This document shows, piece by piece, positions 1 through 8,274 of a stretch of DNA of 13,726 nt. The stretch's first letter is position 1. Every line of letters begins with the position of its first letter. The position numbers and the translations under genes are program-made. The notes under the pieces are model-generated. The model worked only from the letters and a program-made list of their open reading frames with translations. It did not search any database and was not told the origin of the DNA. Source of the stretch: an uncultured Flavobacteriia bacterium (GTDB taxonomy: Bacteria; Bacteroidota; Bacteroidia; Flavobacteriales_D; Crocinitomicaceae); NCBI GenBank assembly GCA_903928365.1, contig CAIYQV010000168.1:1-13726 (forward strand), given 5' to 3'.

Positions 1-2508
1 GGCTAACTCCGAAGACAATTTGATACGCTGCGCTTCTCCTCCGGATAAGGTCGTGGAAGGTTGCCCCAGTTTGATGTAACCCAAGCCCACTGATTTCAAG
101 GTTGCTAACGGTCGGTAGATTTTCGGATGCGCTTCGAAGAAAATGGTCGCATCTTCAATGGTCATGTCGAGTACATCCGAAATAGATTTTCCTCGGTAGC
201 GCACTTCCAGTGTTTCGCGGTTATAGCGTTTTCCGTTGCATGTTTCGCATTCCACGTATACATCCGGAAGAAAATTCATTTCCACCACTTTCAAACCGCC
301 ACCACTGCAGGTCTCACAGCGACCACCCGCCACATTGAAGGAAAAACGTCCCGCCTTATACCCGCGGATCTGCGCTTCCGGAACGGATGCATACAGCGCC
401 CGGATCTCATCAAAGACTTTCGTATACGTGACCGGATTGGAACGCGGCGTTCTTCCGATTGGACTCTGATCGATCTCAATCACTTTATCGAGGTGTTCCA
501 ACCCTTGTATTTCCTTGTAAGGAAGCGGATTTTTCACCCCGTTGTAAATATGACGCAACAAGATCGGGTACAAGGTCTGGTTGATCAGCGACGATTTTCC
601 ACTCCCGGAAACGCCCGTAATGCAACAAAAGGTACCCAACGGAATCTCCAGATCCACTTCTTTCAGGTTGTGACCTGTCGCGCCCAATAGACGCAAATAC
701 GTTCCATTTCCTTTACGGCGTTCCTTTGGGACCGGAATTTCCAGTTTTCTGGAAAGATAACCGGTTGTAAACGAACTGTCCGGTTTAAACGAATCCAGTT
801 TACCTGCATTCACGATCTCTCCGCCATGCACGCCTGCTCCCGGACCGATATCCACGACAAAATCTGCCGCTTCGATCATTTCTTTGTCGTGCTCTACCAC
901 GATCACCGAGTTTCCGGTATCACGCAAGCGCTGCAGTGACTTGATCAAACGGGTATTGTCACGCTGATGCAAGCCAATGGACGGTTCATCAAGCACATAA
1001 AGTACATTCATCAATTCGGTGCCGATCTGTGTTGCCAGACGAATGCGCTGTGCCTCACCGCCGGACAAGGTACGCGCTGAACGGTGCAAGGTCAGGTAAT
1101 CGAGTCCGACCTCCAGGATAAATCCAAGTCGGGAACGGATCTCCTTCAGAATTTCTGTCGCGATGATCTGTTTATCCTTGTCAAGGCGCGTTTCCACCTC
1201 ATCAAACCATCGTTGCAACTGCGAAAGATCCATTGCTGCAAGATCGCCAATGTGCAAGCCTCCGATCGTGAAAAAATGTGCTTCTTTTTTAAGGCGCGTT
1301 CCTTCGCAAACAGGACACGTTTTTTTATTCATAAAACTTTGCGCCCATCGCTGAATGGCTGCCGTACTTTCTTCTGAGTGCCGTGAGACAAAGTTGATAA
1401 TTCCTTCAAAAATGACAGAGCTGTCCTTTTTAGAGCGCTCCACATCCTCATTCCCGTAAAGCAATACATTCAACACGGATTCCGATATCTCTTCCAGTGG
1501 TGTGGAAAGCGAATAACCTTCTTGTCCCAGATAGGAATCCATTTTGTCGAAGATCCAGGTCCGTTTGTATTCACCAAGCGGCGCCAGTCCCCCTTTCTTA
1601 ATGGACAATTTGAAATCGGGAATGATCTTGTCGATATCGGCCTCTGTCACTTCCCCCAATCCACTGCAATTCGGGCAGGCACCATAGGGCGAGTTGAATG
1701 AAAAAAGACTGGGTTCCGGCTCCGGATAAGCTATCCCAGTCGATGGACACATCAGTGAACGACTAAAATGACGTACGGATCCTGTTTCAAAATCCATCAC
1801 CATCATTTCCTTTCCGCCGTGCTTCATAGCAATTAGAACAGAATCATAAATGCGTTTTCTGTCCTGTTCACTTACCTGCAACCGATCGATCACAATGTCA
1901 ATATCATGCACCTTGTAGCGGTCGAGCTTCATGCCCTTTTCAATATCCTTCACCTCCCCATTGACGCGCACCTTAGTGTACCCCATCTTCTGGATTTGTT
2001 CGAAGAGCTCGCGGTAATGCCCTTTCCTCCCTTTGATGCGCGGTGCGAGAATGATCACCTTTTTATTCAGAAAATCGCGAATGATCAGGTCGACAATTTG
2101 CTCATCGGAATACTTAACCATTTCTTCTCCTGTATTGTAGGAAATAGCCGTAGCTACACGCGCATACAACAGACGAAGAAAATCGTACACTTCAGTCACC
2201 GTTCCTACCGTAGACCTTGGCGAACGCGAAACCGTTTTTTGTTCAATCGCGATCACCGGACTCAATCCTTCGATCTTATCCACATCCGGACGCTCGAGTC
2301 CACCCAGGAACTGACGTGCATACGCTGAAAATGTTTCAATATAGCGACGTTGTCCTTCCGCATAGATCGTATCAAAAGCCAACGAAGATTTCCCACTACC
2401 GCTCAATCCGGTAAATACCACTAATTGATTTCGCGGAATAATGAGATCCACGTTTTTGAGGTTGTGCTCTTTCGCACCATATACCGCTATGACTCCTTTG
2501 TCTTTCAA
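1..2508 (-). CDS. uvrA: UvrA, excinuclease ABC subunit A (3' end outside window)
   Basis: UvrA is the damage-sensing ATPase of nucleotide excision repair; its dimer loads UvrB on distorted DNA in the cytoplasm. 836 codons are open to the left edge; about 100 C-terminal residues are missing against a usual length near 940. Visible in order: the N-terminal GAKEHNLKN segment (residues 11-19), Walker A GLSGSGKS (34-41), ABC signature LSGGEAQR (481-488), DEPSIGLHQRDN, second Walker A GVSGSGKS (632-639), C-terminal zinc module C731-x2-C734-x19-C754-x2-C757, and a second LSGGEAQR near residue 820. The first zinc module is incomplete: C254-P-S-T257 with C278-P-N-C281. The start is TTG at 2508: a TAA codon lies immediately upstream in frame, no ATG is near, and AGGA sits 9 nt before it. 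TTG overlaps the transglycosylase stop as TTGA, implying coupling to the polysaccharide operon. Family identity is certain. Confidence 0.97.
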   Translation of the reverse strand, partial: MKDKGVIAVYGAKEHNLKNVDLIIPRNQLVVFTGLSGSGKSSLAFDTIYAEGQRRYIETFSAYARQFLGGLERPDVDKIEGLSPVIAIEQKTVSRSPRSTVGTVTEVYDFLRLLYARVATAISYNTGEEMVKYSDEQIVDLIIRDFLNKKVIILAPRIKGRKGHYRELFEQIQKMGYTKVRVNGEVKDIEKGMKLDRYKVHDIDIVIDRLQVSEQDRKRIYDSVLIAMKHGGKEMMVMDFETGSVRHFSRSLMCPSTGIAYPEPEPSLFSFNSPYGACPNCSGLGEVTEADIDKIIPDFKLSIKKGGLAPLGEYKRTWIFDKMDSYLGQEGYSLSTPLEEISESVLNVLLYGNEDVERSKKDSSVIFEGIINFVSRHSEESTAAIQRWAQSFMNKKTCPVCEGTRLKKEAHFFTIGGLHIGDLAAMDLSQLQRWFDEVETRLDKDKQIIATEILKEIRSRLGFILEVGLDYLTLHRSARTLSGGEAQRIRLATQIGTELMNVLYVLDEPSIGLHQRDNTRLIKSLQRLRDTGNSVIVVEHDKEMIEAADFVVDIGPGAGVHGGEIVNAGKLDSFKPDSSFTTGYLSRKLEIPVPKERRKGNGTYLRLLGATGHNLKEVDLEIPLGTFCCITGVSGSGKSSLINQTLYPILLRHIYNGVKNPLPYKEIQGLEHLDKVIEIDQSPIGRTPRSNPVTYTKVFDEIRALYASVPEAQIRGYKAGRFSFNVAGGRCETCSGGGLKVVEMNFLPDVYVECETCNGKRYNRETLEVRYRGKSISDVLDMTIEDATIFFEAHPKIYRPLATLKSVGLGYIKLGQPSTTLSGGEAQRIKLSSELA

Positions 2509-3446
2509 TTAAGGTATTCCTGATAAGGTTTTAAATTCATCGAAGCATGAGGAAGTTGCAAATGAAAAGTATTTCCTTTCAACGTAAGCTTATTAGTCAA
2601 TAACCACGGATTCAGTTTTACCAGGATCTTGTAATTGATTCCTTTCGCCAATGACCATTCCGCCAGATTCCCGATCGAACTCTTTACCTCAACACTTCTC
2701 GTTTGGAAAGGTTCGTACAATTCCTCTTTTTTGATCGTGTAGCCATAATACTCCGGATCTTCGAAGATCAGTTTCACCGCCAGAATTCGGTACACATAGC
2801 GACCTGTTTCGGCATTCATGTGGGTATCGAAATAATTATCGGTCCCTTGCCATTTCATATCCTGTCGAACGCCACCGATACCGCGGTTGTATGAAGCCGC
2901 AGCCAAATCCCAGGAACCTAGTTCGCCGTGCGCCAATTTCAAATAGGCACAAGCAGCTTCCGTACTTTTTTCAATGTTGAGTCGCTCGTCTACTTCATTT
3001 GAAATAAGCAACCCGTATTCTTTAGCTGTTGTTGGCATAAATTGCCAGAATCCTTGTGCACCTGCAGGACTCACCGCTTGCAATAGGTTGCTTTCGATCA
3101 CCGCAAGGTATTTGAAATCGTCCGGAATACCATGTTTCTTCAGTATTGGTTCAATGATTGGAAAATAGCGATTGGATCGTTTGATAGTCTGCACAGTTGC
3201 ACTTTGAAAAAAGGTATTGACCAATAATTCACGATCCAATTTCTCATGAATATCTTCGTCTATCAAATGAATTACCTTACCGCAAAAGAACATCGAGTCA
3301 GGAAGTTCCGGTATGACATATCCTTGCTGTGGATTAGGAATTTCCGTTTCCTCCGAAGATTCTTTTTTCTCAGGAGCAGGAGTGCATGAAAAGAACAGTA
3401 TCATGAATACTGAAAATCGAACAACACGTAAGACCATGGGAATCAT
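2505..3446 (-). CDS. Lipoprotein lytic murein transglycosylase (GH23, MltD-like)
   Basis: Soluble-type lytic transglycosylase domain that cleaves the MurNAc-GlcNAc bond of peptidoglycan, leaving 1,6-anhydroMurNAc; expected to be anchored to a membrane facing the periplasm. The 313-residue protein has a signal peptide ending in a lipobox (FFSC, Cys21), a charged Glu/Pro linker (25-50), and the catalytic domain at about 95-225: catalytic Glu118 in AVIESN, GAQGFWQFMP (129-138) and AAASYNRGIGGV (182-193). The C-terminal 60 residues resemble the degenerate LysM-like end of MltD homologues but I cannot confirm a LysM. ATG at 3446 overlaps the upstream stop as ATGA; AAGGA lies about 9 nt before it. 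An alternative ATG is codon 4. It sits between a WecA-like transferase and uvrA, so it may open the wall for the export machine (inference) or do general remodelling. Family call is strong, exact paralogue uncertain. Confidence 0.92.
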   Translation of the reverse strand: MIPMVLRVVRFSVFMILFFSCTPAPEKKESSEETEIPNPQQGYVIPELPDSMFFCGKVIHLIDEDIHEKLDRELLVNTFFQSATVQTIKRSNRYFPIIEPILKKHGIPDDFKYLAVIESNLLQAVSPAGAQGFWQFMPTTAKEYGLLISNEVDERLNIEKSTEAACAYLKLAHGELGSWDLAAASYNRGIGGVRQDMKWQGTDNYFDTHMNAETGRYVYRILAVKLIFEDPEYYGYTIKKEELYEPFQTRSVEVKSSIGNLAEWSLAKGINYKILVKLNPWLLTNKLTLKGNTFHLQLPHASMNLKPYQEYLN

Positions 3447-4537
3447 TTCTTATGTTCCTTCTGAGGCTCCTTGTATCGAATCGTATACCTGTAAAGGAAG
3501 AAAAATACTATAAAAAAATACAGCCCCAGAAGCGCAACCAGGGAAGAGTGATGATTCATGTCCAGTTGCAACATCAGGCAACAAAGTAACGTAGAAATTA
3601 ATCCTATCACGAAAAAGATCATCCAAACTTGTCTATCCGTCTTGCCAGAATACGCAAGGTGATGAGTCGTATGGTCTTTTCCTCCAACCATAGGGGATTT
3701 ACCTTTTTTCAATCGGTTGATGACTACCGTTAGTGTATCAGCAGCAGCTCCCGTAAATGCCGTTAGGGTAATTACCACGCCTATCCAGGAAGGAGCATAA
3801 TTTTCACCGCTCACATTTAAAAGGAATTTGATTCCGAAAAAAGCCACAAAAAGTCCGATGAACTGGCTACCGGCATCCCCCATAAACAAGCGAGACGGAT
3901 GAATATTATACCTTAGAAATCCCAAAAGAGCACCTAATACTGCCAGCAAGGATAAACTCCAGATATCCGAGTTAAAACCATTAAAAAACCAATGAGAAAA
4001 TAAACAGGAAAGCAGAATGAAAACTACCGTTGTACCGGTGATGCCATCCATATTGTCCAGCATATTTAGTGAATTCATTACAACTACCACCCAAAGCACC
4101 GTTAAAAATGCATCGATATAATCATTGTGAGTAACATGGATCAAAGTGCCGGTTAATAAAAGAATTACTCCACAAGCAATTTGAACAAATAATTTCGCAA
4201 AGGGACGGGTGTTGTACGCATCATCTGCCAATCCCATTAAAAATGCCAAGCTACCGGCAATGAACAGACCAGCAAACTCATACCCATAGCGAGCATTGTG
4301 AAAGATGTTGCTGTCGTCACTCATCATCAAGTAGCCAAACGTAGAAAAAATGAACACCACGAAAAAGGAAACGCCACCGAGGGATGGCTTAGACTGGTTA
4401 CTCCAACGAACAACCACATCGTTCTTATTACGAATTCCAAGTGATTCAGAAAATTTGAGTAGCAACTGATTGCATACCATTGAAAGAAAAACTCCTCCTA
4501 ATGCAAAAGCTACTACCTCTATTTGTTCTGGCGTCAT
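3443..4537 (-). CDS. WecA/MraY-family undecaprenyl-phosphate sugar-1-phosphate transferase
   Basis: Integral membrane enzyme that moves a HexNAc-1-phosphate from a UDP-sugar onto undecaprenyl phosphate, the priming step for lipid-linked polysaccharide. 364 residues with about ten to eleven hydrophobic segments. Family motifs are all present: SKPSLGG (49-55), the Asp pair LADD (103-106), NSLNMLDNMDG (155-165, with N158, D161 and D164), GDAGS (220-224) and the cytoplasmic His loop KDHTTHH (287-293). The His loop and lack of a peptidoglycan-cluster context favour WecA-like over MraY; substrate (UDP-GlcNAc, or another UDP-HexNAc) cannot be read from sequence. ATG at 4537 directly abuts the TAA of rmlC (TAAATG), and its own TGA overlaps the transglycosylase ATG. 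It is the likely initiating transferase for the polysaccharide made by this operon, though it could also serve lipopolysaccharide. Confidence 0.93.
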   Translation of the reverse strand: MTPEQIEVVAFALGGVFLSMVCNQLLLKFSESLGIRNKNDVVVRWSNQSKPSLGGVSFFVVFIFSTFGYLMMSDDSNIFHNARYGYEFAGLFIAGSLAFLMGLADDAYNTRPFAKLFVQIACGVILLLTGTLIHVTHNDYIDAFLTVLWVVVVMNSLNMLDNMDGITGTTVVFILLSCLFSHWFFNGFNSDIWSLSLLAVLGALLGFLRYNIHPSRLFMGDAGSQFIGLFVAFFGIKFLLNVSGENYAPSWIGVVITLTAFTGAAADTLTVVINRLKKGKSPMVGGKDHTTHHLAYSGKTDRQVWMIFFVIGLISTLLCCLMLQLDMNHHSSLVALLGLYFFIVFFFLYRYTIRYKEPQKEHKK

Positions 4538-5083
4538 TTATTCAAATGGACTGACAAAGTTTTTAAACAATTCACCCAATTGGTCTTTTTCGGACACAAT
4601 GGGAAAAGCCGTGTTCCAGTTTATAGCGAGGTCGGGATCGTTCCAGCGCAATGTTCCTTCAGATGAAGGGTCATATGGCGCTGTACATTTGTACGAAAAT
4701 ACGGTATTTTCCTCAAGTGCAGTAAATCCATGAGCAAATCCGGGAGGAATCCAAAACTGTGCATGGTCTTCATCTGTAAGTTCAACAGTTAAATGATGAC
4801 CGTAAGTATCTGAATTTCTGCGTATATCAACAATTACATCCAGCACACGTCCTTGAACTACAGAAACCAGTTTTCCTTGAGCAAAAGGAGGAGCCTGGTA
4901 ATGTAATCCACGAACAACGTTTTTCAATGAATTAGAAATATTATCTTGAACGAAATGTACATCTCCGATAACCTCTTTGTATTTGGACTCATTATATGAC
5001 TCTAGAAAATACCCTCTCGTATCTTCAAATAAACGAGGATGTATCAACAACGGTCCTTCAATGTCAAATGTATTTATTTTCAT
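4538..5083 (-). CDS. rfbC: dTDP-4-dehydrorhamnose 3,5-epimerase
   Basis: RmlC/RfbC epimerises C3 and C5 of dTDP-4-keto-6-deoxyglucose, the third step to dTDP-L-rhamnose. The 181-residue length is normal for this cupin family. Active-site features are intact: substrate-binding FEDTRGYF (19-26), the catalytic His61 in RGLHYQ with Lys71 in QGKLV, IPPGFAHGF (112-120), Tyr131 in FSYKCTAPY and Asp167 near the C-terminus as partner of His61. ATG at 5083 overlaps the kinase stop as ATGA; AGAAG precedes it. The partner genes rmlA, rmlB and rmlD are not in this window, so they must lie elsewhere if dTDP-rhamnose is the product. It could instead feed another dTDP-6-deoxyhexose, since single epimerases of this fold occur in those pathways. 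Enzyme family is near certain; the final sugar is inference. Confidence 0.95.
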   Translation of the reverse strand: MKINTFDIEGPLLIHPRLFEDTRGYFLESYNESKYKEVIGDVHFVQDNISNSLKNVVRGLHYQAPPFAQGKLVSVVQGRVLDVIVDIRRNSDTYGHHLTVELTDEDHAQFWIPPGFAHGFTALEENTVFSYKCTAPYDPSSEGTLRWNDPDLAINWNTAFPIVSEKDQLGELFKNFVSPFE

Positions 5084-7491
5084 CTTCTGAAAATTCCAAA
5101 AATCTTATCTCTTAATTCCAAAAACCATTGCTTTGGCTTGGAAAGTTCTTCTGATTCATAGTAACCATAACCGTAACCATAACCATACCCGTAGCCGTAG
5201 CCATAACCATAGCCATAACCGGAATTACGCGAACCTTCGACACCATTCAAAATAACATTCAATTTATCAATCTGCTGCATATCAAAAAGTTCCTTAACGC
5301 GAAGCGCGAAATTACGCTTGGAGAAATGTGACTTAAATACATAGATTGGAATATCAGCCTCCGTTAAGTTTTTCACCCCATCAGATACCAGACCAATTGG
5401 TGGGTTGTCGATGATGATCACGTCATACATTGACTTTAATTGCTCAATTATCTCTTGATACCTTTTACTTAAAAGCAATTCAGAAGGGTTTGGCGGAACC
5501 GGTCCGGCTGTAATAAAATCCAAATTTTCCAGATTCGAATTCAGAATACATTGTTCCAGCGTATTTTGATCTGTAATCAAACCACTCATTCCAAAATTAT
5601 TGTCCACATTAAAGCCCAAGTGAACTTTTGGTTTTCTCAAATCGAGATCAAGAAGAATTGTTCGCTTACCAGACATCGCGATAATACCCGCCAGGTTAAG
5701 AGCCACAAATGTTTTTCCCTCTCCGGATATAGAAGACGAAATAGCGATTGTCTTATAATTCGGATTCACATAGCTCATGTTTGTCCGTATCTTCCTCATC
5801 GATTCCGCCATAACTGATTTAGGAGAGTCATGAACAACGATTTGGGAGAACTTCATGGATGCCTTGGATAAGGGGACACCGCCAAGTATGGTTGCTTTTT
5901 CAGGTAAAATGCCTTTTAGGTCTTCCAGCATATTGATCTCATTAAAAGAAAGATATTTGAATAACATCATACCAAGACCTAAAATAACCCCAAACAATAT
6001 GAATGACCCATAAATAAGTTTTGTGTTCGGAGAGATTGGTGAACTTGCTACATTTGGCCTTGAAAGAATTTTATTACTTGAAGAATACCCAGCATCAGAA
6101 AGCAAGTACATTACTTTTTTCTCGGATAATTGCTTATAAACATTTTCATTTAAATCTTTAACGCTCTTTAATCGACCATATTCGATTCTTTTAACGGGTA
6201 GGGCTATTAACTCACTCTCTAATTCTCCAATTTTGTTATTTAGAATCTTCACCTTATACAGTAATTTCTCCATTACTGAAGAGCTAACCTTATTTACTGC
6301 AACTTGTTTTAGTGCTATTTTTTTATTCAAAGAGCGAACCTCTGGATTTTCTTCCGTAATTCTGTACAACAGTTCTTCTTTTTTTTCGAGAAGTTCGTAT
6401 AATGTTGTAAGTTGAGGTGAAAGAATCATCTCATAACTCTTACCAATGACTTCAGGTATCATCCTATAGACTTCAAGTCTACCTGGTTCTTCCTTTAATC
6501 TTTGTCTAATATTTTCAATTGATCGAATTTCTTCATCTAACAAAAATTTCTCTTCCCGAAGCTTATACAAATTATCATTTATAGAAAGCTCTGCATTATA
6601 AATATCAGATATATTAGCCTTCACTTGATAAAAACGCAAACTATCTTTGGAGTTTTTGAGTACAATTCCCAGAGAGTCAACTTGTTGATTTATGAATTCA
6701 ATTATATTCTGAGAACTCTGCCGCTGAACATCATCATAGTTTTCCATAAAAGCTGTTGCAACAGACAATGCGAGATCGTGACAAAGCTGCGGATTTTCTC
6801 CTTTTACATTAACTTGAATGGTATTTGCAGCAGGATCTAAGGGAGCTACTATCAAACTTCCAATGTGTTTTGCAGCAAATGAGCTAACACTATTAAACAC
6901 AAAACTCAACTTATTCTTATCTGCATCCTTTTTGAATTCGTTGACATCATTTGTCTTGAGAACAACATCAAAATCTCCATTTCGGAAATGTGAATTAAGT
7001 TTACCTTTTAGTGTTTGAATTTTTCCATTTTTAGAATAGCTTAGTTCAATCATTTTACCATCAAATTGAATCGAAATAGGTACCGAAACCAAGCTTGAAT
7101 CATTTAGATGAAAGGGCAGAATATAAAAACTGCTCGCATTATATCGTTCCTCAGATAAAAACCTTCCCTCGGAGATCACGCTAACATGATAATTCAATTT
7201 GCTAATTGCTTTCTCGAACAGATATTGAGAACGCATGAGTTCCACATGTGAAGACAAATTATTTTGTCTTTTATTTATGTTTTCAATATTAAAAAGCTCC
7301 TTCCCCTGATCCTTAAATTCTAATTGTAAGATCAAAGATGATTCGTAGGTTGGCTTAACATATCGCAATACCGTGTAGGCCAGACAAAAGAAAAGAATTA
7401 CCAACAAAATTGGCCACCACCAGTTCCTTTTAATAATGGTTTGGAGAATAAACGGATCGTAGTCCTTATTAACAATTATGCTCTTTTTCAA
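5080..7491 (-). CDS. Wzc-like polysaccharide co-polymerase / tyrosine autokinase (BY-kinase)
   Basis: Inner-membrane protein controlling polymer length and export by cycles of tyrosine autophosphorylation. 803 residues: a first membrane helix at about 27-45, a periplasmic Wzz-type region with coiled-coil segments (roughly 50-485), a second helix (about 491-511), then the cytoplasmic BY-kinase with Walker A SISGEGKT (587-594), Walker A' LLDLDLRKP (613-621), GPVPPNPSELL (663-673) and Walker B VIIIDNPP (691-698). The tail contains ten Gly-Tyr dipeptides plus one Tyr (758-778), the expected tyrosine cluster. There is no ATG near the N-terminus; the start is TTG at 7491, with AGGGA 8 nt upstream, one codon (ATT) after the in-frame TAA of the export lipoprotein gene. 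ATT at 7494 is a less likely start. The gene is visibly AT-richer than uvrA. It should partner the Wza-like protein encoded just upstream. Confidence 0.95.
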   Translation of the reverse strand: MKKSIIVNKDYDPFILQTIIKRNWWWPILLVILFFCLAYTVLRYVKPTYESSLILQLEFKDQGKELFNIENINKRQNNLSSHVELMRSQYLFEKAISKLNYHVSVISEGRFLSEERYNASSFYILPFHLNDSSLVSVPISIQFDGKMIELSYSKNGKIQTLKGKLNSHFRNGDFDVVLKTNDVNEFKKDADKNKLSFVFNSVSSFAAKHIGSLIVAPLDPAANTIQVNVKGENPQLCHDLALSVATAFMENYDDVQRQSSQNIIEFINQQVDSLGIVLKNSKDSLRFYQVKANISDIYNAELSINDNLYKLREEKFLLDEEIRSIENIRQRLKEEPGRLEVYRMIPEVIGKSYEMILSPQLTTLYELLEKKEELLYRITEENPEVRSLNKKIALKQVAVNKVSSSVMEKLLYKVKILNNKIGELESELIALPVKRIEYGRLKSVKDLNENVYKQLSEKKVMYLLSDAGYSSSNKILSRPNVASSPISPNTKLIYGSFILFGVILGLGMMLFKYLSFNEINMLEDLKGILPEKATILGGVPLSKASMKFSQIVVHDSPKSVMAESMRKIRTNMSYVNPNYKTIAISSSISGEGKTFVALNLAGIIAMSGKRTILLDLDLRKPKVHLGFNVDNNFGMSGLITDQNTLEQCILNSNLENLDFITAGPVPPNPSELLLSKRYQEIIEQLKSMYDVIIIDNPPIGLVSDGVKNLTEADIPIYVFKSHFSKRNFALRVKELFDMQQIDKLNVILNGVEGSRNSGYGYGYGYGYGYGYGYGYGYYESEELSKPKQWFLELRDKIFGIFRR
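5161..5220 (-). repeat. Ten in-frame hexanucleotide units encoding (Gly-Tyr)10
   Basis: Read on the minus strand, sixty bases consist of ten degenerate GGN-TAY units (GGT, GGC or GGG followed by TAT or TAC), followed by one more TAT codon at 5158-5160. They encode the tyrosine-rich tail of the autokinase, residues 758-777. The unit length of six keeps the reading frame whatever the copy number, so gain or loss of units would change only the number of tyrosines. The third codon positions vary, which means the tract is not a freshly expanded perfect microsatellite and selection on the protein is likely maintaining it. Confidence 0.95.
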
Positions 7492-7494
7492 AAT

Positions 7495-8274
7495 TTATTT
7501 CCCTGCTAAAACAGTAATAAGTAAAATAGTAGAAGATAAAATTGTAAACAGTCCGGTAACCGGAGCAGACTCTTTCAATATCTCCCTAAGAATATATGGC
7601 CTTGGTTCAACGTAGATATAATCATTCTCTCGAACAATGATATCCACAAATTTCAAATTTTCAACCGTAGATAGATCGATCATGAAAACCTTCCATTCGT
7701 TACCATACTTTCGAAGCAATTTAATCCGACTCGCTTTACCTCTATCCGGTATACCACCCACAGATGCCAAAACCTCCATAAGTCGAGTATCTCTGCCCAT
7801 TAATGGAATAGCCTTTAAATCGGATCCTGAACCAGAAAAAAAGACTACGCGTCTGGTAGTAACACGCAATTGCACAAAAGGATCTCTAAAATGCTTTCCG
7901 TACCAAAAACGAAGCGAATCTTCGCATTGTTCAATTGAAAGATCTTGCACTTTAACCTCCCCAAGAAGAGGCAATAATACATAACCATTATCTTTCACGC
8001 GATACGAGAAGTTTGCATTTACCAATCCAGAAGCAGACGCGCCAGAAATTGATGTAAACGCCTGCAAAAGCCCATCACCATTGTTGGTAACAAGTTTAAA
8101 ATCGAGTTCATCGTTTGGAACAATTACGCTCTTCTCTTCTGGAACATTCAACAAGGTGTCCAAAGAAAAATCCGAATCTACAGGAGTCTTGAACAACATA
8201 TTGTTGTTTATTCCACAAGAGGTGAAAGTCTCCAAAGAAAACATAAGCAAGACAAGATAAATGAAGGTTCTCAT
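7495..8274 (-). CDS. Wza-like polysaccharide export outer-membrane lipoprotein
   Basis: Poly_export/SLBB-family protein expected to form the outer-membrane exit channel for the polysaccharide. With the ATG at 8274 it is 259 residues, much shorter than E. coli Wza (about 380), as is common in Bacteroidota. It has a signal peptide with lipobox ending at Cys20 (TFTSC), a Poly_export region at about 50-140 (conserved NGYVLLPLLGEV and DPFVQLRV), one SLBB-like region at about 144-220 (LMEVLASVGGIPDRG) and a hydrophobic C-terminal helix at about 239-257. I chose ATG at 8274, which overlaps the glycosyltransferase stop by one base (TGATG); a TTG one codon earlier (8277) is possible and adds one residue. 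It lies directly before the tyrosine autokinase gene, in the same frame, separated by TAA and one codon. Family is clear; the sugar exported is unknown. Confidence 0.93.
   Translation of the reverse strand: MRTFIYLVLLMFSLETFTSCGINNNMLFKTPVDSDFSLDTLLNVPEEKSVIVPNDELDFKLVTNNGDGLLQAFTSISGASASGLVNANFSYRVKDNGYVLLPLLGEVKVQDLSIEQCEDSLRFWYGKHFRDPFVQLRVTTRRVVFFSGSGSDLKAIPLMGRDTRLMEVLASVGGIPDRGKASRIKLLRKYGNEWKVFMIDLSTVENLKFVDIIVRENDYIYVEPRPYILREILKESAPVTGLFTILSSTILLITVLAGK

Noticed and set aside
127..690. 187-codon open frame on plus opposite uvrA
   Set aside because: It is the antisense shadow of a clear UvrA coding frame, with no family resemblance; the same holds for the other plus-strand frames between 1 and 9400.
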